DNA of 64,000 nucleotides from Lobosporangium transversale (GCF_002105155.1 NW_019029015.1:248001-312000), one strand, 5' to 3'; counted from the stretch's first letter, positions 1 to 9,905 are shown. Program-made: numbers and translations. The notes: generated from the letters alone by a model not told the origin.

Positions 1-855
1 TCGACGGCTACGGGCATGGACCTCACGAACATATGATACCGTCAACTTTTCGGCATCAGTGTCAGTGAGCGCAGAGATAATCTCAGCATTTGTAGCAAGA
101 CCAAAGGTTGGGATATTTGGGGTGTAATCGTTATCGGATATAACGCCATAGACCAGGAGTTGACTGTCCCTTGAAAACCCAAGGGCTTGCAGGACCTCTT
201 GTTTCTCATAGAGTGCAAACATGTGATGGCGACGAGGGATTGGACGAAGAACTCTTTTTATAGAAGGATAGATGAGAAGGTCAGAGTCCCCAGACACAGC
301 GATACTGGTTGGTGTACATTTGGCGGCAATACACACATCAGCCTCATTTCTACAATGGCAAATCACAAAGTTATTGTATCGACCGAATGGCGCCGCGAGC
401 TCCCTCTTCTCGTTATGACTGAATGTGAAGAGCTGTCGAAGATTCTTTTTAATGGCAATCATATGGCTTCGAGATTCCCATTTGCCTTCATTGGACTTGG
501 TTTCCATGTTGGCTATGAGCGTATCGAGTTTTGCATCCGCTGCTGTACGCTTAGCATCTCGGTCCCTATAGGCGCGCGTTTTTTCTTCGCAGCGAGGCCC
601 ATCAATGTGTATCGTCACTGTGGCAAGAGGACCAAAGATTTTTCGAATGATACTAGCCATAGCATGGCCGCAGGCAGTGAAAGAACTCTGCCGGCTGAAT
701 CTCCTTAGGATGATATTATGTATATCGCTGTGGAAAGTGCCAAGCAGATCCAGCTCAAAAGATGAATGGGGTTCAGCAGCAAGCTCATGTACATCAATCT
801 CCTTTGGTGGCAGGTCTCTCCTTGAAAGGTATGAATAGAGTCCTTTAATACCCAT
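1..855 (-). CDS. FEN1/XPG-superfamily nuclease, 5' part (runs off window)
   Basis: Reading the minus strand from an ATG at 855 gives 285 codons without a stop to the window edge, so the 3' end is missing. The protein opens with MGIKGLYSYL, the usual start of XPG/FEN1 PIN-like nucleases. Acidic residues fall where FEN1 has its metal ligands: D36, D85 (HIDGPR), E171 and D173 (RNEADVCIA), D190 and D192 (SGDSDLLIY), and D243 (SDNDYTPNI, followed by the helix-hairpin-like region). All seven FEN1-type carboxylates therefore have a counterpart, which suggests an active metal-dependent flap or structure-specific nuclease; the substrate is unknown. The family is known from structure-specific nucleases of repair, and the cellular role here is not shown. 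No intron is visible in this part. The assignment rests on motifs; the subfamily is uncertain. Confidence 0.8.
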   Translation of the reverse strand, partial: MGIKGLYSYLSRRDLPPKEIDVHELAAEPHSSFELDLLGTFHSDIHNIILRRFSRQSSFTACGHAMASIIRKIFGPLATVTIHIDGPRCEEKTRAYRDRDAKRTAADAKLDTLIANMETKSNEGKWESRSHMIAIKKNLRQLFTFSHNEKRELAAPFGRYNNFVICHCRNEADVCIAAKCTPTSIAVSGDSDLLIYPSIKRVLRPIPRRHHMFALYEKQEVLQALGFSRDSQLLVYGVISDNDYTPNIPTFGLATNAEIISALTDTDAEKLTVSYVREVHARSRR

Positions 856-1454
856 CTAGAGAAAGTATAGTGTAAAACAGTGCAAGCAATGTTGGTTTAA
901 GCGGCTAAAGATTGAAGCTGAAGTTGTTAGAGTAGAGATAGTTTACCTTTAAGAAAGCAAAAAGTTATGATCTGTGAGGGGATGAGGGTGTAAGAGTACG
1001 GGTGAGAGTGCGAAAGCAATGTCGTTGTAAAATGAGAGAGAGAGAGGGAAAAAGAGAAGGAGGCAGGACGTGTTTATAGGTGTATGAAAGAGAACGAAAC
1101 AAAAGGCTGATGAATTTGGAACAACTCGAAACAATAAGATTCTCAGCGACAAGTTTTAACTTTTTGGATTTCGAGTATTGTTTACAGCTCTTCTCCAATC
1201 ATCTACATTTACCAAATCAAGCCTTCGCCATGACAATCAACAAGAAATAAAAAAAACAGACTTCCTTACGTTCCCCCTCGGTATGTGTATCTGTCTGAAC
1301 ACGTCCTAACTGACATCCTCTCGACAATCCTTCCAAGGCTGCAGTGTTTGAATGTGTACAGGGAACAAAAGAGGTCTAGATACAGGCTCTCTTTGTGACA
1401 TTGAAGGAGATCGCATGTTTCATGGCTATCGAGACAAGGTACCCCTACAGGCAC
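856..1454. other. Spacer upstream of the nuclease gene
   Basis: No convincing gene. The strand that promotes the nuclease gene is pyrimidine-rich between about 1000 and 1110, which fits a leader or promoter region. Short open frames here have no recognisable domain. Confidence 0.5.
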
Positions 1455-1773
1455 AAGACAAAGGTATAACTCGGTTCAAACTCAAAGGAACGGTTTTGCC
1501 AATGGCCTTGTTCTGAATCCACTTGCCTATGACACAGTCCAGACGAAGAGACAGCAGCAGTCTGACGTAGATGAAGAAGATCTCAGCCAGGAATTGAAAC
1601 TTTCTCAAGGATTCCTTAACACGGCGTGTTTTAAAGGCAGCCGGTGAAGACCTGACAGATAAAGACTACGCAAACATAAACTGGAAGAGGAGCCCCAAAC
1701 TTCTTGAAAACGTTGGACTCATATTCCATGAGCTAGGGCGATGCTCATCTGCAAATACCACAACTACCGTCTA
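1455..1773 (+). pseudogene. Frameshifted coding remnant
   Basis: Two overlapping open stretches in different frames have protein-like composition. The first ends with a hydrophilic stretch including SDVDEEDLSQELKLSQ and stops at about 1650. The second starts near 1610 and reads through RVLKAAGEDLTDKDYANINW to a TAA at 1771-1773. The charged, non-repetitive composition in both pieces suggests one ancestral reading frame broken by an indel near 1615. No domain is recognised, and a link to the neighbouring nuclease gene cannot be shown. It could also be chance open sequence. Confidence 0.35.
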
Positions 1774-2853
1774 ATGCGATCCTGGTATTGTTAATGCCCT
1801 TACGTTTTCTTCGCTAGACCGTCACAACCCTGACCTGCGTCAAACGGTGAAGGTGAGAAGTAGGCTCGTCAACAGCCTGTGTGCCTTATATGCGTTGCAC
1901 CAATGCTCACTGACAGGTTGAGTCCAAATTCGAGATACCAAAATAGCCTTCTTTGAATCCATGGGGAGGAAAGACACCAAGCCGGCAACAACAATAGGAT
2001 ATGATCAGTTGCATATTTCACAGTACACGTGTTACATGAAAATTTATAATACAGACATACTAACAGCTCTATGCCCCATAGTGTGGTGCCCGAGACAAAC
2101 TTGCAGTTTTATTTTGATACAAATTTGGATAAATGCCCCATGGATGTGATGTGTGAATCCACATCCTATTCTCACTTCTGCTCCCTGGTTACTATTTGTC
2201 TGTCTAAAATTTTTCATGAGCTACTACAAACATGACTAGGTCGGGAAAGGCCTTCGTCTTGAAAAAGTTGTAAGTATTAGCTTGACAGTGCTTTCTTGAC
2301 TAATCTCTTTATTTCTATGCTTGGTCTAGATGGTGTTTCTTTATGGAGAGGACTATTTAGACAACATATAGACCCCACATATCTTAATCATAATAAATTG
2401 GCTTGGTGGCATTGTTGTAAAAAATATCTTTGCTCAAGGGACAGAAAGATAGACACAATCAGGAAAAGGCAGGACAAAGAGTGTCAACAAGATTGACAAG
2501 AGAAAATAGAGTCAAATAACCTTGACTACAAACAGCGCCATAGAATGTCAAAAGAAAAGATGGGAGCTTTATAGGTGAGCTCACAAACTGAGTTACCGGA
2601 AGACAAATGCTTGTTGTGAAAAGGGGGAAAAGATAAATGGCAAGATGAACTGCAGGTGAAGAATAAGACATGTGGGGAAAACTGAAGACTTTATTAAGAA
2701 GGAAGTTTCTTTGGCTTTTATACTCGGTAGCTTCTAGGTGAGGCGGACCCGCCTATGACTACAAAGGGCTTTTGCGCAAAGATTCCTTAAGCTGGTTCGA
2801 CAGATTAGTGGATACAAAATAAACTGAAATTAACTTTAATGACCAGTCACACC
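1774..2853. other. Gene-free spacer
   Basis: AT-rich sequence with only short, domain-free open frames on both strands. A small perfect palindromic motif (AGGCGG-AC-CCGCCT) lies near 2738-2751. Nothing else can be supported. Confidence 0.5.
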
Positions 2854-2944
2854 ACTTGCAAACAAGCGAGTCAATTGGCTGCCAATACATTTAAGAGTAT
2901 TCAAAAAATATAAGGGATCGCGACCAAATGGAACGGGCTATACT
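2854..2944 (+). repeat. Dispersed repeat copy related to the MITE at 6551-6722
   Basis: About 90 bases from ACTTGCAAACAAGCGAG to AACGGGCTATAC match, with scattered differences, the reverse complement of 6541-6641 (shared blocks include CAATTGGCTGCCAATACA, GTATTCAAAAAATATAAG and GACCAAATG). This copy shows only one end of the element; the opposite inverted arm is not recognisable, so it is probably truncated or more diverged. Confidence 0.7.
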
Positions 2945-3588
2945 ATATTTACGGTCTCCACAGGACTATAAGTCCCTCTTTGCACTCTTCGAGCGTTTGG
3001 GCGATAGCTTCTTCTCTCTCTTCAGCTCTTATCACATTCAGCTCGCACAGCAGACCTGGCAAGATAAAGCTCTTAAGAGGAGGTGAAAAATATTCTGTAA
3101 ATAGATAGTAAGCAGCAGAAAAGTAGGTGAGAATAAGATGTAGGTTCATTTTCTGGTAAAGGAACCAGTCAACTATGTGGCATATCTATAAGATGACAAA
3201 GGCTCATTCCAAAAACCTCATGTCAACGATTTCTTGTGTCTATGTGTGGTGCGTTATTGCCACTAATTTCTACTGCTAATCTTAGCGCATTAGTGTTTTT
3301 TACTCGGTATTTTTCTAACTAGGCCATCATAAAATTGCATACTGTACTGTGGATCAGTGTATGCAACAGAGCGTGCGATGAGTATCGCAGCCCCCACGGC
3401 GCTGCAACTTCCAACGGTAATAATACCAGACTCCCTCTACTCTAGACTCACCTTCGCTTATTTCCTTCGAAATAAAAAGCTAGAACCATGTAATCTGTAG
3501 GATACACGTTGCCGCTTGTAGATAAAATAAAGACCCCATGCAAATAACCTCATCCAATTTATCAAGCAAAAAATTCAAGAAGCAAAAG
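2945..3588. other. Gene-free spacer
   Basis: No gene, repeat or RNA could be recognised on either strand between the dispersed repeat and the tRNA. Confidence 0.5.
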
Positions 3589-3661
3589 AGGTCTCGCCGA
3601 GACTCGAACTCGGATTGCAAGATTCAGAGTCTTGATTGCTAACCAATTACAACACGAAACC
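3589..3661 (-). tRNA. tRNA-Gln (anticodon CUG)
   Basis: The minus strand folds as a complete cloverleaf. The acceptor stem GGTTTCG pairs with CGAGACC (one T-G wobble). The anticodon stem CAAGA/TCTTG closes the loop CTCTGAA with anticodon CTG. The T arm is CCGAG-TTCGAGT-CTCGG. There is no intron and CCA is not encoded. A TTTT terminator for RNA polymerase III follows one base after the discriminator (3584-3587 on the plus strand as AAAA). A terminal-inverted-repeat element begins only 24 bases upstream of the 5' end. Confidence 0.93.
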
Positions 3662-3685
3662 ATATCAAGCTGATTTTTGTCGTAA

Positions 3686-3976
3686 ATGACGCCTATTCAT
3701 TTACCTAAATATGTATTTCCTTTCAATTTATTTATTTCCTATCATCCTATTTTCTACCATTTTTAAATAGTATTTAAGTAGCTTTTTCCTTCACTGCAAA
3801 AACGGCATCTCTCTTCTTATTATCGATGCCCTTTTGCAGGTGAGTTTATCTTCATTATTCTCATTATGAATTCTCAGAAAATTAGCAGTTATTAAAGATC
3901 TCTCTTCTTATTATCGAAAAAAAAAAAAAAAAAAAAAAAAAGGAAATACATATTTAGGTAAATGAATAGGCGTCAT
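3686..3976. mobile_element. MITE-like element with perfect 36-bp terminal inverted repeats
   Basis: The arms at 3686-3721 and 3941-3976 are perfect reverse complements (36 of 36), starting ATGACGCCTATTCATTTACC. The interior (about 220 bp) has no coding capacity. It contains a 20-base direct repeat, ATCTCTCTTCTTATTATCGA, at 3807-3826 and 3898-3917; a hairpin formed by 3796-3809 and 3825-3837; and a 24-base A tract touching the right arm. The size and structure fit a non-autonomous DNA transposon. No clear target-site duplication is visible outside the arms. It lies 24 bp upstream of the tRNA-Gln gene. Confidence 0.8.
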
Positions 3977-4367
3977 CCACGGCGGTCAGGGTTTATGAAA
4001 TCATGGATACAGCGGCTCTTGTCGTTGTGCAGTAATAGCTGTATATTGACTATAGTTTCTGGAGCATTTTGTTCATAGAATGTAGATAATAAATCCCATG
4101 GCCCTGAGGGTCCTTGTTATCAAAAAAAAAAAAAAAAAAAAAAAAAAAAGATGGAAATAATGAACGTAAATAGCAGATTTACGACAGATTTCCAAGATAT
4201 TTAAATATATTTATATCCTTTTATGATTCACAGCCACAGTCGCTTATATAAGCCACATGAGACTGGTATTTGCTATAAATGTTTTTTTTTTTTTTTTTTT
4301 TCATTTAAAAGGTAGTTTGAGTTGTTTGGTTCCATATGTCCTTGTTCCATTTCCTTACTTCCTTACC
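3977..4367 (+). promoter_or_regulatory. IMP3 upstream region with TATA-like box
   Basis: The spacer holds a long A tract (about 4122-4149), a T tract (about 4281-4301) and a TATATAAG box at 4245-4252. The TATA box is only a few bases before an in-frame ATG at 4257, so transcripts starting the usual 30-60 bp downstream would omit that ATG. This supports translation from the ATG at 4368. Confidence 0.5.
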
Positions 4368-4807
4368 ATGCGTCAATTAGCACATCATGAACAAAAACTT
4401 CTCAAGAAGGTCGACTTTATGCAATGGAAGTCGACTGAGAATATCAGGGAGATAAAAGTCATGCGTAAATACCATCTTCAGAAACGTGAGGACTACACAA
4501 AGTAAGCAAGAGTACCTAAAAAGAAGTACTTGGTTACTTGGGACAGGATGGAGACGAAGTATAATGCAGGGCAAACGAAGTTTTTACTTTAAATTGTAAA
4601 GAACCAATTCATGGAAAGCACCACGGGAGGTCAAAGGCGACAATTATAAGGCTTTATGAGCCACAGAATATGTTATATCATTTTGAAGCCAGCTCTTTTG
4701 AGCCAGGACTGACCAAAGCTTCGCTAATGAGAACCAACAAAAGGATGTTGACGAGATCAAAGGTTTTATAGGGAAATGAAATGAAAAGTAATCCCCCGCC
4801 AGAGTGC

Positions 4808-4839
<32 letters not shown>

Positions 4840-5503
4840 ATTTTCTATCACTTTGAACTGGTTAGATAGGTGACTATTTGGATGAAGCAAGGAGGTCGTT
4901 GTGTCAAAAATCTGAAGCAAACTTATAAGATTATCATATTTCCTAACAAATAAATATTTTTTGGCAATATCTTCTTTTGTTTTCCATCTAGGTACAATAA
5001 ACTTGCAGGAAGCATTAAATCATTAGCCAATAAGATCTCTCTTTTGCCACCACAGGACCCTTTTCGCCGTAAACAGGAAGAGGCACTTCTGGAAAAGCTT
5101 TACAGTATGGGATTGATCACAGCACAGAAACAGTTTTCTCAAGTGGATAAGATCACAGTATCATGTTTCTGTCGTCGTCGGTTACCCATTGTGATGTGTC
5201 GGCTTAAAATGGCAGAGACCGTTAAGGAAGCTGTGACCTTTGTGGAGCAGGGACATATCCGGGTTGGTCCGGAAACGGTGACTGATCCAGCTTACTTGGT
5301 GACACGTAACATGGAAGACTTTGTCACCTGGGTTGATACTTCCAAGATCAAGAGAAAGATCATGAAATACAACGATAAGGTATACGAAAAAAAAAAAAGA
5401 AAAAAAAAAAAAAAAGAAAAAAAAAAAGCTACAGAAACAGTGCTAACTTGTTTTTTTTTTTATTTGTATCATTTTTTTATTATAGCTGGACGACTTCGAT
5501 CTT

Positions 5504-5509
<6 letters not shown>
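4368..5509 (+). CDS. IMP3: U3 small nucleolar ribonucleoprotein IMP3
   Basis: Three exons (4368-4501, 4992-5379, 5486-5509) give 181 residues, the usual length for IMP3 (yeast 183). The start [17 protein letters not shown] matches the family N-terminus. An S4 RNA-binding domain spans about residues 105-170 ([16 protein letters not shown], then [20 protein letters not shown], then [16 protein letters not shown]). The last exon adds only LDDFDLL, the conserved acidic tail. IMP3 acts in the nucleolus with MPP10 and IMP4, promoting U3-pre-rRNA pairing in the small-subunit processome. Both introns carry homopolymer tracts: a long T run in intron 1, A-rich and T runs in intron 2. An in-frame ATG at 4257 would add a phenylalanine run and is rejected as a start. 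Confidence 0.95.
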
Positions 5510-5539
<30 letters not shown>

Positions 5540-5827
5540 CTTGTTTCCTTGTACGATATGCATCTTCATTGCCGTAGTAAAACTACTTAAAAAATCAAAA
5601 GGCACTTTAATAAATCAATATAAAAAAAATAAAATATTTTACAATATCAAACATGTCATGTTGTACTTGTGCGCTATTCTCTACACTTCAAAGAAAAGGC
5701 CACGTCTACAATACATGGATATTTAAAAGCCTTACTTCACTATCCTAATTTCTTGACACATTACCTCACCTATCTCTGAACCTTTACTTTCATTTACTAT
5801 CTCATTTCTTGAAACTATGCCTGCCAC
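5510..5827. other. AT-rich spacer after IMP3
   Basis: Starts with an A tract directly after the IMP3 stop codon (to about 5536), then AT-rich sequence with several possible AATAAA-like 3'-end signals. No gene seen. Confidence 0.5.
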
Positions 5828-6310
5828 ATGCTCCCTCCTATCACACGTTCGTCGTCTGCACCTTCATCTTCCATACGTCCGTCGCCTGTTAAACGCTCTC
5901 GCTCTATTTATAGAGTTTCAAGCCATTCAACAACCGTTTCTCAGTTGGAATGATCCACATCAGGGGTACCACGTATCATCCGAGCACGGCGAACCAAACG
6001 GGCTGTAGAGACTGAAAAAGAGCCACAAGGCCAACAGATAACGGAGGATGAAGAGAAGCTGTATGATAGGGTTTAAAACTTCATCGACGAGTGCGTCCTG
6101 CTTGGCTTTCTCGAATAGGAGGGGAAAGAAGGGGAAAGAAAGAGCCAGAGAAAAGAAGAGTTAAGATCGCAATTGAACTTGGATTCAGCGTTTGCTTGGA
6201 CACAGGTTGCTCTTCTCAGTAAAGGTGTATCTATCCTACTTCAGAATAATTATACAGAAGGGAGTCGTTTAAGCCAAACTTACACCGTCAGGTTACTGCC
6301 GAGCATTACA
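5828..6310 (+). pseudogene. Decayed coding sequence with three in-frame stops
   Basis: One reading frame starting at ATG 5828 keeps protein-like composition for about 160 codons but is interrupted by TGA at 5951, TAA at 6074 and TAG at 6116. It begins MLPPITRSSSAPSSSIRPSP, is basic near ARRTKR, turns acidic near ITEDEEKLYDRV, and continues with a charged then mixed segment (LDSAFAWTQVALLSKG) up to an A tract at 6313. The frame is kept without indels across all three stops. No family is recognised. It could be a relic gene or, less likely, exons with the stops in introns; no good splice sites were seen. Confidence 0.4.
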
Positions 6311-6312
6311 CG

Positions 6313-6343
<31 letters not shown>
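6313..6343. repeat. Poly(A) tract, 31 bases
   Basis: Uninterrupted A run directly after the decayed coding sequence. It could be a retroposition-like tail or one of the general homopolymer tracts of this genome. Confidence 0.9.
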
Positions 6344-6344
<1 letters not shown>

Positions 6345-6550
6345 ATGGACCTGAAATAGATAGATTTCAATGATGGCCCCCTTCGAACATCGTCCATAGC
6401 CTCTGCTTCAATAATGGATTACTTCAGCCATCGATACATATGCATGGTTAAATTGATTGGACACTAAAAGTCGTAGAATATGAGCGTTGAAATGCTTGAT
6501 TTCATTTCTGTTTTTTCTTTAGGTGTGGTGTTGATATATGATATAGCCCG

Positions 6551-6722
6551 TTTCATTTGGTCATGATACCTTATATTTTTTGAATACTTTCGAGTGTATT
6601 GGCAGCCAATTGGCTCGCTTGTTGCGAGTATTGTTGCAAGTCCGTCACGTAGTGAAATGCCACCAGAACAATTCAATCATCGTTTTTAGATTAAAAATAT
6701 AAGGTATCATGACCAAATGAAA
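6551..6722. mobile_element. MITE-like element with perfect 30-bp inverted arms
   Basis: The arms at 6551-6580 and 6693-6722 are perfect reverse complements over 30 bases (TTTCATTTGGTCATGATACC and onward). The 112-bp interior has no coding capacity. The left half of this unit and its flank (6541-6641) recur, inverted and diverged, at 2854-2944, which shows that it belongs to a dispersed family. No target-site duplication was recognised, so the true ends may lie slightly outside the coordinates given. Confidence 0.72.
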
Positions 6723-7767
6723 TTGGCGAAATATTTGATGAATTTTTTTTTTTCTAAATTATTCGCTCCAAAAAAAAAAAGGAAAAAGAAACACGAGCGA
6801 GTGGCGTCAAGGCAAGACTTTGATACTTCTTTGGGCTTAATCACTTAGTTTAGCCCGGACTGTAAACCGGGCTAATTTGCCCATTTAGCTTCCATCAACT
6901 CATGGGCAGATCAGATCCAAGTTCTCTGTGCTTTCTACCAGCAGAAAACAACCGTCTATTGCATGCCAAGGAAGAAAAAACAATCAGTAAAAATTAATCA
7001 GTGAAAATCAATCAGCAAAAAAATCAATAAAACCCATATATATATATATCAAGCAATATCATCACGATGAACTATGTCCGCCATTTCCTTGTCTCCATTC
7101 CTTTATTTTTCATTTTTCATTCCTTCTTCCCAGCCTAAAGAAAAACAAACACCTTTCCGGCTCCTTTTCGCTAGAGGTGTTACCGAATCTCCATACTGGG
7201 CTAAAAATGGTTGTCATTTGAGATTTTAAAAAATCGCTTGATTGCATGCTCAAGTCTTTGTCTCTAACAGCAATAGTAGCAAGGCAACCTGCTAGGTGGT
7301 GTTCATAGGTATCCCACAGGTACGCGTTGTTACCAGTCCCCTAGCATCAGTCCTACCACGATTATAATACTACTGTAGGCGAGTCCTCTTAAAGAGGGTA
7401 TGGGAAATTATTATGATTAAATGAGCTCAACAAAATCCATTGACAAGCGGACCATTTTGGCCCACTTCTTGAGGGTGGACTGTACTCAAGTCGAAAATTA
7501 GTGAATGGATGAGGCTGAAATAATCAACTTAATGGTGTTCATATAATAAAGAGTATCCGGATAGAATACCTTTTATACGTACTGGTACCCTTCAATCATG
7601 TTTTTGTTCTTGAAAATTAAGCCGCAGCCTCCTGCTTCCCTATATCCAACTATACATCGGTCAAGGTCATAGGCTCATCAATTTTAATAAAAACCTCAAC
7701 ATACCTAGAATGAACACATCATTGTTGGTGTTCTGTGCGAGCGGGAGAGAAATGAGAGTCGAATTGC
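6723..7767. other. Gene-free spacer with a small hairpin
   Basis: Contains an 8-bp perfect hairpin, TAGCCCGG at 6851-6858 with CCGGGCTA at 6867-6874 and an 8-base loop, plus a TA microsatellite near 7038-7050. No gene was recognised. Confidence 0.5.
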
Positions 7768-8524
7768 TTGATAGCGTTTCTTTTCCAGAACATAAAATGC
7801 TTGAGGAGGAGGAGGGAGGTAGAAGTTGGAAGGAAGAAACGCAGAAAGATCCAGGTTCAAGTTAATTTACCACCCCCACCACTGTTTGAGCTACTCTCAA
7901 TGCCAGAGAATAGCGCTTATATCAGTCTACTTACTGAACTAGCACAAGACTCGCCGCTTATAAGTCTCTTCAAACAAGCAGGGACCATTGATCGTTCTTG
8001 GATGAATATTAATTGTGAGGAGTTTCTGACATGGATTGCCATCACAATACACATTGGCCTCTACAAAATTACTCTCAACCAATACTGGAACAATGAAGCA
8101 TTTCAGCCGGCTCATGAGATCTCAAAATACATGCCGCTCATTCGCTAGGAACAGATCAAAAGCTTCCCTCCATATTTCCGATCCGAGGAAAGAGACCCAG
8201 CTCTTCATCGATAAACTATAGGATAGTGGATACATCAATTTTCAATTCGCATATCATAAGCCAAATAGCTGGATCTTTTCTCTCACAGAGAATTCCGAGA
8301 ACAGCTCGTTCACCACACTGTTAGACCAGAACGCTTTGGAGTCATTAAAAAAGATTCACAGCCGAAAACCACCAAAAACTTTAAGCTTCCTGACACCAAT
8401 GTCCCTCACAGAGTACAATGACAAGAGAAATGCTCAACTTGCGCCCTCTACGAATATACTCGACTTCAGGGTTCGCTCACTACCCAGCTTTTGGAAAAGC
8501 CCCTCAATCGAGAGTCGCTGTTGA
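7768..8524 (+). pseudogene. Decayed piggyBac-type transposase (DDE_Tnp_1_7-like)
   Basis: The first frame (to 8148) reads through EEFLTWIAITIHIGLYKITL, then YWNNEAFQPAHEISKYMPLIR. This is the pattern of the start of piggyBac transposases: a hydrophobic helix with a G-L/M core, then a short tryptophan motif before the MS.. RF.. I. repeat. A frameshift moves the match to another frame with LHISDPRKETQLFIDKL, and after a stop a third piece includes SLTEYNDKRNAQ. The catalytic aspartate-containing core is not recoverable, so the copy is dead. The assignment rests on motif memory, and the last piece is less certain than the first. Confidence 0.6.
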
Positions 8525-9128
8525 TCTGGTAGGCGATGGATATATGGATAAGGGCAATGATAAGAACATTTTCCGCATAATGTAGCAGTCATGCAAGCGC
8601 CCACAGCCAGAAAATTGGTTATTTGGTTATTTGATGTTACGCCAGGATGTTTGTGTTGTGTTGACACAAAACACAGCACAAGAGCAAACAAAGTCCACTT
8701 TAAAGTAAAAATGTAGGGGCAAAACTTCTTACGGAAAAAACGAAGCATATAATGCATAATCACTCATTTCTCTCCTTTTGTGGAGTCCAGACTTCATTTT
8801 TGTTCTTTTACGCTATGCCACATGCCTCCCAAGTTGACGTTTTGTTTTTGGTGATCATTAAAAATAAAACTGCATTTCAAGTAGTCGATCACTTTGGACA
8901 TTTCTATGTACTTTATCTTTTTAGTTCCTTTAGTTAATGCATGCAACTGGTATCTATATCCTTTTGCGTTTTAAAAACTTTTTTTTTATTAAGTGAAAAA
9001 TATTTACTTTTTTTTTTTTTTTTTTTACTATCCCAAGGACGTTGAGGACTAATTTTGAAATTGACCTTGTTCCTTTATGGAGACATGGGGTATATGTACA
9101 TGAAACCCCATTTTCTGGAATTGCCTTT
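8525..9128. other. Gene-free spacer
   Basis: No gene was recognised. Contains a T tract at about 9009-9026. The 3' region of the ML-domain gene begins at the right end. Confidence 0.5.
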
Positions 9129-9791
9129 TTAAGGAGGGCAGTTCTGGGCGATGACGCCGTTGGCTAAGGAAAAAAAAAAAAAAAAAAAAAAAAAAAACAT
9201 AAGAATAAGCTCATTATAGGAACAAGAAAGAAAAAGAAAAAAGACGGATAAAAATGTCATACCAGCCTGGCAGAAGAGGACGTGGCCGTTGCCGTTGGTG
9301 GCCGAGACTTGGAGAATGACAGGGATCTTTTTTTTTTTTTTTTTTTTTTTTTTGAAATAGAATGAATAAGCGCGTTATTATTTCTTTCTGGTAGAAGAGG
9401 ATAACAAGTTTCAAAAACTTCGGTAACTTACACCAGCAGGAGCAGTGGGCTTGACCAAGACGCAGGCAGTGATTGAGGTCATGGTGATTGGGATTGGGCA
9501 AGGGACACCTTGACTGCCAAGGAGAGTGCAGAGATCATGGGCATCCGTGTAGACGATACGGTTAAGGTATTTGCCAACGATATTGAGCTTGGCACCCTGG
9601 GTAACAGGGGCGCTCAGAATACCAGTACCACTGGCGCAGACGTTCTGTCCGATGCAGAGAGGGTAAGGCGCCAAAGTGAAGTTGGTGACGAGCAGATCCG
9701 TGGCACCAGTTGCGCAGTTGTATGGAGTTGGCATCTGAGCGCTCGACAATGCGAGGCAGGCAAGGGCAACGATGGCAGCGAAGAACTTCAT
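9129..9791 (-). CDS. Secreted ML-domain (NPC2/PG-PI transfer protein-like) lipid-binding protein
   Basis: Three exons on the minus strand (9791-9432, 9326-9263, 9163-9129) give 152 residues. Residues 1-18 (MKFFAAIVALACLALSSA) form a clear signal peptide. The mature part has the size and cysteine pattern of the MD-2-related lipid-recognition fold (beta-sandwich; cysteines in YNCATGA, YPLCIGQNVCASG, DLCTLL, VPCPIP, TACVLV, LFCQA, QNCPP). Such proteins bind sterols or phospholipids in the secretory pathway or outside the cell. Both introns contain long homopolymer tracts. In intron 1 the acceptor AG is the last two bases of a sense-strand A run, with no pyrimidine tract. A TATAAAAG box lies about 107 bp upstream of the ATG. 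Confidence 0.85.
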
Positions 9792-9897
9792 GATAGATAG
9801 AATCCTTGAAGCAGTGAAGAGTCGAGAAGAGGCAGAGAGAAGAGGCGGTGTGTGGTCCTGAGGATGAAGAGGAGGATAAAATGGTTCCTCCTGGATG

Positions 9898-9905
9898 CTT
9901 TTATA
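9898..9905 (-). promoter_or_regulatory. TATA box of the ML-domain gene
   Basis: TATAAAAG on the minus strand, about 107 bp upstream of the ATG at 9791 and next to a T tract (plus strand, about 9908-9932). Confidence 0.55.

Noticed and set aside
187-708. Open frame of 173 codons on the plus strand
   Set aside because: It is antisense to the nuclease gene on the minus strand, which has the family start and all active-site motifs.
4257-4367. In-frame N-terminal extension of IMP3
   Set aside because: It would add a phenylalanine run encoded by a T tract, lies almost on top of the TATA box, and is absent from the family.
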